DNA of 64,000 nucleotides from Streptomyces formicae (GCF_022647665.1 NZ_CP071872.1:1736001-1800000); one strand, 5' to 3'. Counted from the first letter of the stretch, positions 1 through 9,534 are shown. Program-made: numbers and translations. The notes: generated by a model not told the origin, from the sequence alone.

Positions 1-563
1 AGGTCGCGATCCGGCTCGACGTCGAGGTGTACGGCGAGATCACCCAGCACGATGTGAAGGTGCTCGAACTCTCCGCGCTGAAGGGCGTGTTCGAGGACGT
101 GGTCGACGAGACCGTGTCGTACGTCAACGCGCCGCTGTTCGCGCAGGAGCGGGGCGTCGAGGTCCGCCTCACCACCAGCTCGGAATCCCCGGACCACCGC
201 AATGTGGTGACCGTGCGCGGCACCCTCGCGAACGGCGAGGAGGTCGCCGTCTCCGGCACGCTGGCCGGCCCCAAGCACCTGCAGAAGATCGTCGCCGTCG
301 GTGACTACGACGTGGACCTGGCGCTCGCCGACCACATGGTCGTGCTGCGCTACGAGGACCGTCCGGGTGTCGTCGGCACCGTCGGCCGGATCCTCGGCGA
401 GGCGGGGCTCAACATCGCCGGCATGCAGGTCTCGCGCCAGGAGGAGGGCGGCGAGGCGGTGGTCGTCCTGACCGTCGACGACACCGTTCCGCAGTCCGTG
501 CTGAGTGAGATCGCCGCGGAGATCGGCGCGACGTCGGCCCGCTCGGTGAACCTGACCGACTGA
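1..563 (+). CDS. serA: D-3-phosphoglycerate dehydrogenase, C-terminal part (5' end outside window)
   Basis: Only the last 186 codons are present; the reading frame is open from base 3, so the gene begins upstream of the window. The enzyme oxidises 3-phosphoglycerate in the first step of serine synthesis, in the cytoplasm. The visible part holds the intervening substrate-binding-like domain followed by a C-terminal ACT domain over the last 70 or so residues (VVLRYEDRPGVVGTVGRILG), which in this family binds serine for feedback inhibition. This domain order fits the long (about 530 residue) actinobacterial SerA. A strong hairpin follows the stop codon. Confidence 0.95.
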   Translation, partial: VAIRLDVEVYGEITQHDVKVLELSALKGVFEDVVDETVSYVNAPLFAQERGVEVRLTTSSESPDHRNVVTVRGTLANGEEVAVSGTLAGPKHLQKIVAVGDYDVDLALADHMVVLRYEDRPGVVGTVGRILGEAGLNIAGMQVSRQEEGGEAVVVLTVDDTVPQSVLSEIAAEIGATSARSVNLTD

Positions 564-591
564 TTCCGGGCGGCGTTCGCCCGCTCGGCGC

Positions 592-640
592 GCCCCCGCT
601 CTTGGACACCGTCCCGCACGGGTGTCCGAGGGCGGGGGTG
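592..640 (+). terminator. Terminator hairpin after serA
   Basis: Nineteen-base arms (592-610 and about 622-640) pair almost perfectly around a short loop. No T-run follows, as is usual in Streptomyces. Confidence 0.75.
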
Positions 641-702
641 CCGTGTTTTCCGGGCCAAGGGCACCCGCGGCCGAAACGCGGTCCGGAACCGAAAGACACT
701 CC

Positions 703-1884
703 CTAGAGCCGGGCGGCCTTGAGGGCCATGTGGAGCAGCAGCCGGTCCTCGCCCTCGTCCAGATCGAGTCCGGTCAGCTGTTCGACACGTGAGAGCCGGT
801 AGTAGAGCGTCTGGCGGTGGATGCCGAGGGCCGACGCCGCACGGCCGGCCTGGCCGGCGCAGTCGAGGAACACCTCGGCCGTGCGGGCGAGTTCGGTGTG
901 CGCCGGGGTCAGCAGGGGCCCGGCCGCAGGGTCGGGGGACGGGGCCGGCGGCAGTGCGGTGAGCAGGCGGTACGGGCCGATCGAGGACCAGTCGGCGACC
1001 GGGCCGAGCCGCGGCTGGGCGAGGGCGGCGCGGGCGGCGGAGCTGGCCTCGTGCCAGGAGGCGTTGAGCTCGCCGATGCCGCGGCGGGGGAGCGCGATGC
1101 CCGCGACGGCCCCCCGGCCGGAGGCGGCGCCCAAGCGGGTCGCGGCGGCGACGGCGGGCGTGAGCGCGTCGGCGGCCCGCAGCCGGACCAGTACGGCGAG
1201 CGCCTGCCCCCCGGCTGCGGGGGAGCCGTCCACGTGGGTTCCCCTGCCCGCGGAGCCCGGCCAGGGCATGGTGCACAGCGCCGATGCCCCCAGCACCGTA
1301 CGTACCGAGGGCGCGTCACCCGACGGCCACGGCGCCACGCACATCACCGCGTGGAGGCCATCGCCGGTCGGTCCCAGCGCCGAGAGGAGGGCGGTGACGG
1401 CCATGTCGTACTGCGGGCCCCGCTCGGCCGTGAGCACTGCGCGGAACTCCCGCGAGAGGTCGGACCCCGCCCGCTCCTCGTCCGCGAGCAGCCCGCCGAT
1501 CCGCTCGGTCACCTCCATGGCCGCGGCCAGCTTGGCGTGGGTGGGGCCCGGGTCGGCGTCGAGGAGCCAGACGTATCCGAGGACGATCCCGCGGTGGCGG
1601 ACCGGCAGGCAGATCCGGTCGCGGAAGACCCCGGCCTCCGGGGCCGCCGGGATCCGTACGGGACCGGTCGCGCGGGCGATGCCGAAGCCCTCGAACCAGG
1701 CGCGTACCGCCGGGGTGGACTTCCTGGTCAGGATCGAGCGGGTGCGGACCGGGTCCATCGCCGTGTCGTCGTCGCTGTCGTGTGCACCGAAGGCGATCAG
1801 TCCGAAGTCCCGGTTCTCCAGGGTCGCGGGGGCGTCCAGCAGCCCGGAGATCTCGTCCACCAGTTCCTGGTAATCGCCCTTCAT
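703..1884 (-). CDS. PucR/CdaR-type transcriptional regulator of proline catabolism
   Basis: A 393-residue protein with an N-terminal sensory region and a C-terminal PucR-type helix-turn-helix ([20 protein letters not shown], near the last 50 residues). The C-terminal HTH that reads as '[18 protein letters not shown]' is diagnostic for the PucR family. It is divergent from the proline dehydrogenase/P5C dehydrogenase pair, so it probably controls them. The frame extends to 1974, but I chose ATG 1884 ([11 protein letters not shown]) because the perfect palindrome at 1908-1939 then lies in the untranslated region; the Shine-Dalgarno sequence is weak for either start. The family and the link to proline are established patterns; the exact target is inference. 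Confidence 0.8.
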   Translation of the reverse strand: MKGDYQELVDEISGLLDAPATLENRDFGLIAFGAHDSDDDTAMDPVRTRSILTRKSTPAVRAWFEGFGIARATGPVRIPAAPEAGVFRDRICLPVRHRGIVLGYVWLLDADPGPTHAKLAAAMEVTERIGGLLADEERAGSDLSREFRAVLTAERGPQYDMAVTALLSALGPTGDGLHAVMCVAPWPSGDAPSVRTVLGASALCTMPWPGSAGRGTHVDGSPAAGGQALAVLVRLRAADALTPAVAAATRLGAASGRGAVAGIALPRRGIGELNASWHEASSAARAALAQPRLGPVADWSSIGPYRLLTALPPAPSPDPAAGPLLTPAHTELARTAEVFLDCAGQAGRAASALGIHRQTLYYRLSRVEQLTGLDLDEGEDRLLLHMALKAARL

Positions 1885-1907
1885 CCGGACATTCTCGCAC
1901 CGTTCAG

Positions 1908-1939
1908 GCGCCTCTTCAGACAAATGTCTGAAGAGGCGC
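1908..1939. promoter_or_regulatory. Perfect inverted repeat, probable operator of the proline genes
   Basis: Arms GCGCCTCTTCAGACA and TGTCTGAAGAGGCGC pair perfectly around AA. The element sits 23 bp upstream of the chosen start of the PucR-like gene and about 146 bp upstream of proline dehydrogenase, between the divergent genes, the expected place for the regulator to act on both promoters. Confidence 0.65.
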
Positions 1940-2085
1940 GCCCGGATGCGTGACAGCTGTCGATGGCCCAGCATCGGAGCGATATTTAGGTTTCACGGTG
2001 GTTCTCCGTGCCGTACCTGATCCGTTGCGCTGTGTTCCGCTTCGACCCGGTCCGGCCCCGTCCGTCCTTCCGTAGGAGGTGCCCC

Positions 2086-3012
2086 GTGCTGGGTCCCGTG
2101 ATCCTCGCCGCGTCGCGCAGCGACAAGATGCGCCGTCTTGTTTCCGCGGCCCCGGTGACCAAGCCGGTCGTCAACCGGTTCATCCCCGGTGAGACGGTCG
2201 ACCAGGTCGTCCCGATCGTCACGGACCTCACCGGCAGCGGGCTGGAAGTCACCCTGGACGTCGTCGGCGAGGACATCACCACGCCGGAGCAGGCGACCGC
2301 GGCGCGCGACGCCTACCTGGAGCTGATCGAGCGGCTGAAGCCGCTCGGCCTCGGCACGAAGGCCGAGATGTCGGTCAAGCTCTCGATGTTCGGCCAGGCG
2401 CTGGAGAACGGCCACGAGCTGGCTCTCGCGAACGTCCGCCCGGTCGTCGAGGCCGCCGCCGCCATCGGCACCACGGTCACGCTCGACGCCGAGGACCACA
2501 CCACCCTCGACTCGATGTTCGCCATCCACGAGGAGCTGCGGAAGGACTTCCCGCAGACCGGCTGCGTCATCCAGGCGTACCTCTTCCGCACCGAGGAGGA
2601 CGCCCGCCGCCTCGCCGCGAACGGCAGCCGCGTGCGCATCGTGAAGGGCGCCTACAAGGAGCCCGCCTCCGTCGCGTACCAGGACAAGACAGAGATCGAC
2701 AAGGCGTACGTCCGCATCCTCAGGATCCTGATGGAGGGCGAGGGCTACCCGATGATCGGGTCCCACGACCCGCGGCTCATCGCCATCACCCAGGAGCTCG
2801 CGCGCCGCGCCGGGCGCAAGATGGATGAGTACGAGTTCCAGATGCTGTACGGCATCCGCAGCGACGAGCACCTCCGGCTGGCCGCCGAGGGCCACCGGAT
2901 GCGCGTCTACACGGCGTACGGCACGGACTGGTACGGCTACTTCATGCGCCGCCTCGCCGAGAAGCCGGCGAACCTGCTCTTCTTCGTACGCTCGATGATC
3001 ACCAAGAACTGA
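2086..3012 (+). CDS. Proline dehydrogenase (monofunctional)
   Basis: A 308-residue FAD enzyme that oxidises L-proline to 1-pyrroline-5-carboxylate and passes electrons to the membrane quinone pool. Family motifs are visible: LDAEDHTTLDSMF, RIVKGAYKEP, GSHDPRLI and the C-terminal YFMRRLAEKP segment that lines the active site. The length fits the one-domain actinobacterial enzyme rather than bifunctional PutA. I chose GTG 2086 because AGGAGGT at 2074-2080 lies five bases upstream; the frame is open to an ATG at 2008 without a ribosome binding site. The P5C dehydrogenase gene follows after 70 bp, probably in one operon. Confidence 0.93.
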   Translation: MLGPVILAASRSDKMRRLVSAAPVTKPVVNRFIPGETVDQVVPIVTDLTGSGLEVTLDVVGEDITTPEQATAARDAYLELIERLKPLGLGTKAEMSVKLSMFGQALENGHELALANVRPVVEAAAAIGTTVTLDAEDHTTLDSMFAIHEELRKDFPQTGCVIQAYLFRTEEDARRLAANGSRVRIVKGAYKEPASVAYQDKTEIDKAYVRILRILMEGEGYPMIGSHDPRLIAITQELARRAGRKMDEYEFQMLYGIRSDEHLRLAAEGHRMRVYTAYGTDWYGYFMRRLAEKPANLLFFVRSMITKN

Positions 3013-3082
3013 CACCAGGGCCCCAGAACCGGACACCCCCCCCGAGCCCTCCCCACCCCCTCGCAAAGGAGCCACGGAACTC

Positions 3083-4714
3083 ATGGACGCTGTGACCCAG
3101 GTCCCCGCCCCGGTCAACGAGCCGGTGCACGGCTACGCCCCCGGTTCGCCCGAGCGCGCCCGGCTGGAGGCCAAGCTCAAGGAGCTGGCCGAGAACCCCA
3201 TCGACCTCCCGATGACCATCGGCGGTCAGAAGCGGATGGGTGGCGGCGAGGAGTTCAAGGTCGTCCAGCCGCACAACCACCAGGCCGTCATCGGCACCTT
3301 CCGCGGTGCCACGCAGCAGGACGCGCAGGACGCGATCGACGCCGCGCTCGCCGCCGCCCCGGCGTGGCGCGCCATGTCCTTCGACGACCGTGCCGCGATC
3401 ATCCTGCGCGCCGCCGAGCTGCTGGCCGGCCCCTGGCGCGAGACGCTGGCCGCCTCCACCATGCTCGGCCAGTCGAAGACCGCGCAGCAGGCCGAGATCG
3501 ACACCCCGTGCGAGCTCGTCGACTTCTGGCGCTTCAACGTCAAGTACGCCCGTGACCTGCTCGCCGAGCAGCCGCCGGCCAACTCCCCGGGTGTCTGGAA
3601 CCGTCTCGACCACCGCCCGCTGGAGGGCTTCGTCTACGCGATCACGCCGTTCAACTTCACGGCCATCGCGGGCAACCTGCCCACCGCCCCCGCCCTCATG
3701 GGCAACGTCGTCGTCTGGAAGCCGTCCCCGACGCAGACCCACGCCGCCGTGCTGCTGATGCAGCTCCTGGAGGAGGCGGGCCTGCCCAAGGGCGTCATCA
3801 ACCTGGTGACGGGCGACGGCATCGCCGTCTCCGAGGTGGCCCTCGAACACCCGATGCTGGCCGGTATCCACTTCACCGGCTCGACCAGGACCTTCCAGCA
3901 CCTGTGGAAGACGGTCGGCAACAACATCGAGAAGTACCGCTCCTACCCGCGCATCGTCGGCGAGACGGGCGGCAAGGACTTCGTCGTCGCCCACCCGAGC
4001 GCCGACCGTGCCGTCCTGAAGACCGCGCTGACGCGTGGTTCCTTCGAGTTCCAGGGCCAGAAGTGCTCCGCGTCCTCGCGTGCGTACATCCCGGCGTCCA
4101 TCTGGAACTCCGGGTTCAAGGAGGAGTTCGCGGCCGAGGTCGACGGCATCACGATGGGTGACGTCACCGATCTGTCGAACTTCATCGGCGCCGTCATCGA
4201 CGAGCGTGCCTTCGCCAAGAACAAGGCCGCGATCGACCGCGCCAAGCAGGACCCGAGCTGCACGGTCGTCGCGGGCGGCACCTACGACGACTCGGTCGGC
4301 TACTTCGTCCGCCCGACGGTGATCGAGTGCACCGACGCGGAGAACGAGGTCTTCACGACCGAGTACTTCGGCCCGATCCTCGCCGTGCACGTCTACGAGG
4401 ACGACAAGTACGAGGAGATGCTGGAGCAGATGGAGTCGGTGTCGGCGTACGCGCTGACCGGCTCGATCATCGCCGGCGACCGTGCCGCCGCGGCCGACGC
4501 GATGGAGAAGCTCCGCTACGCCGCGGGCAACTTCTACATCAACGACAAGTCGACCGGCGCCGTCGTCGGCCAGCAGCCCTTCGGCGGCGGCCGCGCCTCC
4601 GGTACGAACGACAAGGCGGGCGCCCCGCAGAACCTGATGCGCTGGACGCTGACCCGCGCGATCAAGGAGACGCTGGTCGCGCCGACCGAGTACGGCTACC
4701 CGCACATGGGCTGA
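3083..4714 (+). CDS. pruA: 1-pyrroline-5-carboxylate dehydrogenase
   Basis: A 543-residue aldehyde dehydrogenase that oxidises glutamate semialdehyde, formed from pyrroline-5-carboxylate, to glutamate with NAD+, completing proline catabolism. The catalytic cysteine is C328 (GQKCSASSRAY) and the general base is E294 (VGETGGKDF); the NAD-binding loop FTGSTRTF is present. Length fits the P5CDH family (about 540). The ribosome binding site AAAGGAG lies 11 bases before the ATG. It follows proline dehydrogenase, the usual partner that channels the intermediate. Confidence 0.95.
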   Translation: MDAVTQVPAPVNEPVHGYAPGSPERARLEAKLKELAENPIDLPMTIGGQKRMGGGEEFKVVQPHNHQAVIGTFRGATQQDAQDAIDAALAAAPAWRAMSFDDRAAIILRAAELLAGPWRETLAASTMLGQSKTAQQAEIDTPCELVDFWRFNVKYARDLLAEQPPANSPGVWNRLDHRPLEGFVYAITPFNFTAIAGNLPTAPALMGNVVVWKPSPTQTHAAVLLMQLLEEAGLPKGVINLVTGDGIAVSEVALEHPMLAGIHFTGSTRTFQHLWKTVGNNIEKYRSYPRIVGETGGKDFVVAHPSADRAVLKTALTRGSFEFQGQKCSASSRAYIPASIWNSGFKEEFAAEVDGITMGDVTDLSNFIGAVIDERAFAKNKAAIDRAKQDPSCTVVAGGTYDDSVGYFVRPTVIECTDAENEVFTTEYFGPILAVHVYEDDKYEEMLEQMESVSAYALTGSIIAGDRAAAADAMEKLRYAAGNFYINDKSTGAVVGQQPFGGGRASGTNDKAGAPQNLMRWTLTRAIKETLVAPTEYGYPHMG

Positions 4715-4726
4715 CGCTCCCCCCAG

Positions 4727-4744
4727 CGGGCCCCTGTGGGCCCG
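4727..4744 (+). terminator. Hairpin after the proline operon
   Basis: CGGGCCC and GGGCCCG pair perfectly around CTGT, 13 bases after the stop codon of the P5C dehydrogenase gene. Confidence 0.6.
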
Positions 4745-4865
4745 TCCCGTGAACACCGCCCCCCGCCGGTCCCCCACAGTCCGGCCGGGGGCGGCTCACG
4801 TCCGGCGGGCTCCAGTAGCCAGGCTTACGCTGCTGGGGAAGGGGGCCCGCGCCGAGGAGGACGAC

Positions 4866-5105
4866 ATGCCTGGTTCCACGACTCTCGGCCCCGGTCACGG
4901 GGTCGACGCCATCGAGCACCCCGATGCGCAGCGGCTCGCTTCCGTGATGAAGCAGCTGCACCGGCTGCTGGACACGGAGGGGCCCGAGCGGATCACGGAC
5001 CCGCAGGCCGCCGCGTTGTGCGGGGGCGAGGCGCACGACCGGGCGGAGTTCACCGCGTGGGTGGGGCATGTCTCCGAGCGGCTCGTGAAGGCCACCTCGT
5101 CGTAG
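4866..5105 (+). CDS. Small protein of unknown function (79 aa)
   Basis: I do not recognise this protein. It is soluble, acidic to neutral, with no signal peptide or membrane segment (MPGSTTLGPGHGVDAIEHPD at the N-terminus, then a helical middle region containing SVMKQLHRLLDTEG). ATG 4866 is chosen because GAGGAGG at 4854-4860 is ideally spaced; the frame is open to 4749. It has its own hairpin downstream and is separated from the P5C dehydrogenase gene by a hairpin, so it is probably a single transcription unit. Confidence 0.65.
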   Translation: MPGSTTLGPGHGVDAIEHPDAQRLASVMKQLHRLLDTEGPERITDPQAAALCGGEAHDRAEFTAWVGHVSERLVKATSS

Positions 5106-5127
5106 CGGCCCGCCCGCGCGCACGGCG

Positions 5128-5156
5128 GCGCCCCCGGCCACACCGGCCGGGGGCGC
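5128..5156 (+). terminator. Terminator hairpin
   Basis: GCGCCCCCGGCC and GGCCGGGGGCGC pair perfectly around a five-base loop, 22 bases after the preceding stop codon. Confidence 0.75.
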
Positions 5157-5265
5157 AGCCGTATTGCGGCCCGGATTGGTCCAGACCCTTGCGTATGTGA
5201 AATGGCCATGCCAAATTCCTTCGTCGGTACGTCCCCACACGTGACCGTCGAAGGAGACCCCTCCC

Positions 5266-6318
5266 ATGAGACGCACCACCCGTGCGCGCACAGGTCTTTC
5301 CGCCCTGCTCGTGGCCGGTTCGCTCGGGCTGGGTGCCGCCCCCGCCGGCGCCGCGCCCGAGCCGACCCCCTCCCCTCTCCCGCTCAACGCGCTGAACACC
5401 CAGGTCGAACGGCAGCTGGGCACCGACAGCGCCGGCACCTACCTCGACCGGGCGACCGGAAAGCTCGTCGTCACCGTCACCACGGACGCCGCCGCCGAAC
5501 GCGTCCGCGCGGCAGGCGCGACCCCGAAGCGGGTGCAGCGCAGCGCCGCCCGGCTGGAGGCGGTCATGGCTGCGCTGGAGTCCCGCGCGAAGATCACCGG
5601 TACCTCCTGGGGCATCGACCCCCGCACCAACCAGATCGCCGTGGAGGCGGACGAGTCGGTCTCGGCCCGCGACCTGGCCCGGCTGCACCGGGTCGCCGAC
5701 TCGCTCGACGGCGCCGTACGCATCACCCGCATACCCGGCACCTTCCACCGCGAGGTGGCGGGCGGCGACGCCATCTACGGCGGCGGCTACCGCTGTTCGG
5801 CCGCCTTCAACGTCTCCGCGGGCTCGAACCGCTACTTCGTCACCGCCGGCCACTGCACCAATCTGAGCGCCAACTGGGCGGCCGCGTCCGGAGGTCCGGC
5901 GATCGGCGTCCGCGAGGGCACCAGCTTCCCGACCAACGACTACGGCATCGTCCGCTACACCGACGGCTCGGCCCCGTCCGGCCACGTGAACCTCTACAAC
6001 GGCAGCTACCAGGACATCACGTCCGCGGCCGACGCCGTCGTGGGCCAGTCGATCCAGAAGAGCGGCTCGACCACCAAGGTGACCAGCGGCACGGTCACCG
6101 CCGTCAACGTGACGGTCAACTACAGCGACGGCCCCGTCTACAACATGGTCCGTACGACCGCCTGCTCCGCCGGCGGCGACAGCGGCGGCGCCCACTTCGC
6201 CGGCTCGGTCGCCCTCGGCATCCACTCGGGCAGCTCCGGCTGCACGGGGACGAACGGCTCCGCCATCCACCAGCCGGTGCGGGAGGCGCTGGCCGCGTAC
6301 GGCGTGAACGTGTACTGA
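5266..6318 (+). CDS. Secreted S1-family serine protease (streptogrisin/alpha-lytic type) with pro-region
   Basis: A 350-residue secreted protease precursor. Residues 1-30 form a Sec signal peptide (RR start, hydrophobic core, AGA-AP cleavage region). Residues about 45-168 are an alpha-lytic-type pro-region that assists folding and is removed. The mature chymotrypsin-fold domain starts near residue 170. The catalytic triad is visible as H196 (VTAGHC), D225 (TNDYGIV) and S306 (GGDSGGAH); paired cysteines flank the His and Ser loops as in streptogrisins. Ribosome binding site GAAGGAG precedes the ATG. It is flanked by hairpins on both sides, so it is monocistronic. Substrate preference cannot be read from the sequence. 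Confidence 0.93.
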   Translation: MRRTTRARTGLSALLVAGSLGLGAAPAGAAPEPTPSPLPLNALNTQVERQLGTDSAGTYLDRATGKLVVTVTTDAAAERVRAAGATPKRVQRSAARLEAVMAALESRAKITGTSWGIDPRTNQIAVEADESVSARDLARLHRVADSLDGAVRITRIPGTFHREVAGGDAIYGGGYRCSAAFNVSAGSNRYFVTAGHCTNLSANWAAASGGPAIGVREGTSFPTNDYGIVRYTDGSAPSGHVNLYNGSYQDITSAADAVVGQSIQKSGSTTKVTSGTVTAVNVTVNYSDGPVYNMVRTTACSAGGDSGGAHFAGSVALGIHSGSSGCTGTNGSAIHQPVREALAAYGVNVY

Positions 6319-6324
6319 CGCGAT

Positions 6325-6358
6325 CGGGGGTGCGTCCGGAACGAAGGACGCGCCCCCG
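6325..6358 (+). terminator. Terminator hairpin after the protease gene
   Basis: CGGGGGTGCGTCC and GGACGCGCCCCCG pair with one G-U, eight-base loop, six bases after the stop codon. Confidence 0.75.
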
Positions 6359-6412
6359 ACCTGCACTTCTCCAAGATCGCGTCTCAGATAGTAGGAAGTC
6401 CGACTAACTGTG

Positions 6413-6441
6413 GAGACAGAGCGGCCGGACTCCCTTAGCTT
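6413..6441 (+). promoter_or_regulatory. Candidate sigma-70-type promoter of the 48-aa gene
   Basis: GAGACA (6413-6418) and TAGCTT (6436-6441) are separated by 17 bp. The -35 region sits in an inverted repeat (AGTCCG near 6398, CGGACT near 6426). The predicted start leaves an untranslated leader of about 130 bases with a GCAGG...CCTGC hairpin. Confidence 0.45.
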
Positions 6442-6579
6442 TGTAGGAGCCGAACGTCTCGCTCGATCAAGCGAATGGCGGTCGTGAGTCGGTGCCCCGT
6501 GCAGGCAACCCCTGCGGCCCGCGGCTCCCCGCCCCTTCCGGCGCCTTCGATCGTTTGTGATCTCAAGGAGTCGATCACC

Positions 6580-6726
6580 ATGTCCGAGACGACGACCCTC
6601 CGCCGCCGCGTCCGCCACACGCTCCGTACGAGCGAGTCCGACCGCAAGAGCGCCGCCGCCAACGCCGCCGCCGCCCTGCAGCGAGCCCTCGACCGCAGGG
6701 ACAACGGCGGCGAGACCGGTCACTGA
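6580..6726 (+). CDS. Small basic protein of unknown function (48 aa)
   Basis: Encodes MSETTTLRRRVRHTLRTSES and continues as an Ala-rich helix, AAANAAAALQRALDRRDN, ending in GGETGH. No membrane segment. It looks like one amphipathic helix with a strongly basic N-terminal third. AAGGAG at 6565-6570 supports ATG 6580. It has its own candidate promoter and a long leader. Codon use is ordinary for the region, with third-position G/C throughout, so I regard it as a real gene. Function unknown. Confidence 0.65.
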   Translation: MSETTTLRRRVRHTLRTSESDRKSAAANAAAALQRALDRRDNGGETGH

Positions 6727-6735
6727 GCCCCGGGC

Positions 6736-8344
6736 TCACCGACCGCGCTTGACCTCGAAGTAGTCGATGCGCTCGCCGCTCTCGGCGAGCGCGGAGACCT
6801 TCAGCCGCGCGTTCGCGCCCGACTCCGCCTCGACCGCGAGGAAGGAGAAGCCGGTGTAGCGCACGCGCGACCACTCGACCACGTCTGGATCAAGCACAGT
6901 GGGGTCGGGCAGCCGGAGCTTCGTCCAGTGGAACGTCACGATGTGGTCGTGGTCATGGACGTGGCCCTCATAGCTGTCCTGCACGCCGAGCCCGAAGCCG
7001 TAGAGGTCCGCACCGGCGCCGCCCGCGGTGACGTACACGATGCCGTCCCGCGTCGGGTCGGTCGTCGCGCCGATCGGCACGGGCTTGCCGACCTCGCCGC
7101 CCTTGACGGCGTCCGTGCGCTCGTAGACGTGGTTGTGGCCGTTGATCACCAGGTCCACCTGGTGCTTGGTGAAGAGCGGCAGCCAGGCGTCGCGCGGACC
7201 GCCGTCCGAGGCGTGGGTCGACGTCGAGTACATGCAGTGGTGGAAGAAGACGACCACGAAGTCGATCTCGGGCCGCGCGCGCAGTTCGCCGAGTCTCGTG
7301 TCCAGCCACGCCGTCTGTGCGCCGTCCGTGTAGCCCTTGTTGGCGGGGATCTCGTACGAGACGTCGTTCGCGTCCAGCGCCACGACGCCCACGTTGCCGT
7401 ACGTGAACGAGTAGATGCCGGGGGGCGCCCGCCGCGTCCGGACCGTTCTCCGGGAGCGACCAGCGCGCGGACTGGCCGCCGTAGCCGTTCGGCGAGTACC
7501 ACGCCTCCATGTCGTGGTTGCCGGTGGTGACCATCCACGGCACGCGCGAGGCGACGCTCTCCGTCTGCGCCAGGAACTGGTCCCACACGCGCGCGTCGTA
7601 CGTGTCCGACTCCTTGCCCTGCCCGCTGCTGTCGGCGTAGCAGATGTCGCCCGCGTGCAGATGGAAGGAGGGGTTCTGGCCGAGGATCAACTGGTCGTTG
7701 GCGAGGGCGTCATAGCTGACGCCCTGGTCGCCGAAGGCGGTGAAGACGAACGTCTGGGGCGTGGCGGGGGCCGTACGGAACGAGCCGATCGTCGCCATCC
7801 GGGAGGCGTCCGCCGGGTCGAAGCCGTCGTGGCCGACGCCGTAGTAGTACGTCGTCCCCGGCTGGAGTCCGTCCAGGCCGACGTGCAGGTAGTACTGGTC
7901 GACGGCGGGCAGTTTCCGCGACAGCGAGGGGGTGTGCAGCGGGCGCACCTCGGCCTCGATCCGCCGGCTCAGCTCCCACGGCTTCAGCCCGACGCGCAGG
8001 AACGGCCGCTGCACGGCGAACGGCACCTGCCAGGAGACCCGCATCTGCGTCTTCGGGGCGGCGCCGAAGGCCAGGTGGCGCCCGAACGGGGCCACGAGCG
8101 AGCCGTCGACCGCCGCCGTGGCGGACGTCGTCACCAGCGTGGGCGTCGTCGCCGCGCTCGCCCGCCCCGCGAGCAGCCCGCCGCCGGCCGCGGCGAGACC
8201 GCCCGCGAGCCCGCCGGTCAGCGCGCCGCGGCGGGAGACCTTGGGGCGGGCGTGCCGGGCGCGCAGATAGTCGTGCTGCTCGGGCATGCTCATGCCACGC
8301 GCGAGCCGGTCGGGTATCCCGACCCTTGGGGTGTCCTCGGTCAT
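6736..8344 (-). pseudogene. Purple acid phosphatase-like metallophosphoesterase, Tat-exported, frameshifted
   Basis: Two overlapping minus-strand frames together encode one phosphatase. The upstream frame (8344 leftwards) carries a twin-arginine signal (KVSRRGALTGG with a hydrophobic stretch), the N-terminal fibronectin-like domain, GDICYAD and GNHDMEAW. The second frame carries VVFFHHCMYS and NGHNHVYER, the remaining metal-ligand motifs. The frames switch at a run of six C (minus strand) at 7420-7425, where adding one base restores the continuous protein ...AGAPPGIYSFTYGNVGVVALD. Either the strain has lost the enzyme, the run varies in length, or it is a sequencing error. The start may be at 8344 or at ATG 8293. 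Family assignment is firm; activity is doubtful. Confidence 0.85.
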
Positions 8345-8481
8345 GCGGGGTAACTTGCCAGTAACTTAAGACCCCTGGCCAGACTCCGGATGAACGAAAT
8401 CCAACGAGAGTGCGCGCGAGAAGTGCGTCCGCATGGTGGACGTCGAATGTCATTCGCTGGGACGGGGGGTACGGTGCGGAT

Positions 8482-9525
8482 ATGTCTCGCAGCATCAATC
8501 TCGCAGTGATCCCCGGTGACGGCATCGGCCAGGAGGTCGTGGCCCAGGGCCTCAAGGTCCTCTCGGCCGTGCTTCCTGAGGATGTGAAGCTGGAGACCAA
8601 GGAGTACGACCTCGGTGCCACGCGCTGGCACCGCACCGGGGAGACCCTCCCGGACGCGGAGCTCGAAGCACTCAGGCACCACGACGCGATCCTGCTCGGC
8701 GCGATCGGTGACCCGTCAGTGCCGTCCGGCGTCCTGGAGCGCGGCCTGCTCCTGAAGCTGCGGTTCGCCTTCGACCACTACGTGAACCTGCGCCCCTCGA
8801 AGCTCTTCCCCAGCACGGCGACGCCGCTGGCAGGCCGCCCGGACATCGACTTCGTCGTCGTCCGCGAGGGCACCGAGGGCCCCTACACCGGCAACGGCGG
8901 TTCGCTGCGCACCGGTACGCCCGCCGAGGTCGCCACCGAGGTCAGCGTCAACACGGCATACGGCGTCGAGCGCGTCGTCCGTGACGCGTACGGGCGGGCC
9001 AACTCCCGTCCCCGCAAGAAGCTGACGCTGGTTCACAAGAACAACGTCCTCGTCTACGCGGGCCACATGTGGAAGAACATCTTCGACAAGGTCGGCCAGG
9101 AGTACCCCGAGGTCACCACCGACTATCTGCACGTCGACGCCGCGACGATCTTCTTCGTCACCCAGCCGGAGCGCTTCGACGTCATCGTCACCGACAACCT
9201 CTTCGGCGACATCCTCACCGACCTCGCCGCTGCCGTGACCGGCGGCATCGGCCTGGCCGCCTCCGGCAACATCAACCCGACGGGTGAATTCCCGTCCATG
9301 TTCGAGCCCGTCCACGGCTCCGCGCCCGACATCGCGGGCCAGGGAAAGGCCGACCCGACGGCCACGATCCTGTCCGTCGCCCTCCTCCTGCGCCACCTCG
9401 GCTACGAGACCGAGGCCGCCCGCATCGAGGACGCCGTCGCCGCCGACCTGGCGGAACGTGACGGCAGCACCACCCGAACCACCGACGAGACCGGCGACGC
9501 GCTCGCCGTACGAGTAGCGGGCTGA
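8482..9525 (+). CDS. leuB: 3-isopropylmalate dehydrogenase
   Basis: A 347-residue enzyme of leucine synthesis that oxidatively decarboxylates 3-isopropylmalate with NAD+. Visible motifs are [10 protein letters not shown] at the N-terminus, [14 protein letters not shown] for substrate binding, [10 protein letters not shown], the metal-binding [12 protein letters not shown], and [12 protein letters not shown] for the nucleotide. ATG 8482 gives the usual actinobacterial length; the frame is open to 8410. leuC and leuD lie 40 kb away in this window, and ilvE follows, so branched-chain genes are scattered but frequent here. Confidence 0.96.
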   Translation: MSRSINLAVIPGDGIGQEVVAQGLKVLSAVLPEDVKLETKEYDLGATRWHRTGETLPDAELEALRHHDAILLGAIGDPSVPSGVLERGLLLKLRFAFDHYVNLRPSKLFPSTATPLAGRPDIDFVVVREGTEGPYTGNGGSLRTGTPAEVATEVSVNTAYGVERVVRDAYGRANSRPRKKLTLVHKNNVLVYAGHMWKNIFDKVGQEYPEVTTDYLHVDAATIFFVTQPERFDVIVTDNLFGDILTDLAAAVTGGIGLAASGNINPTGEFPSMFEPVHGSAPDIAGQGKADPTATILSVALLLRHLGYETEAARIEDAVAADLAERDGSTTRTTDETGDALAVRVAG

Positions 9526-9534
9526 CCCTCCGGC

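Noticed and set aside
4749-4865. N-terminal extension of the 79-aa protein
   Set aside because: No ribosome binding site at 4749; GAGGAGG supports ATG 4866.
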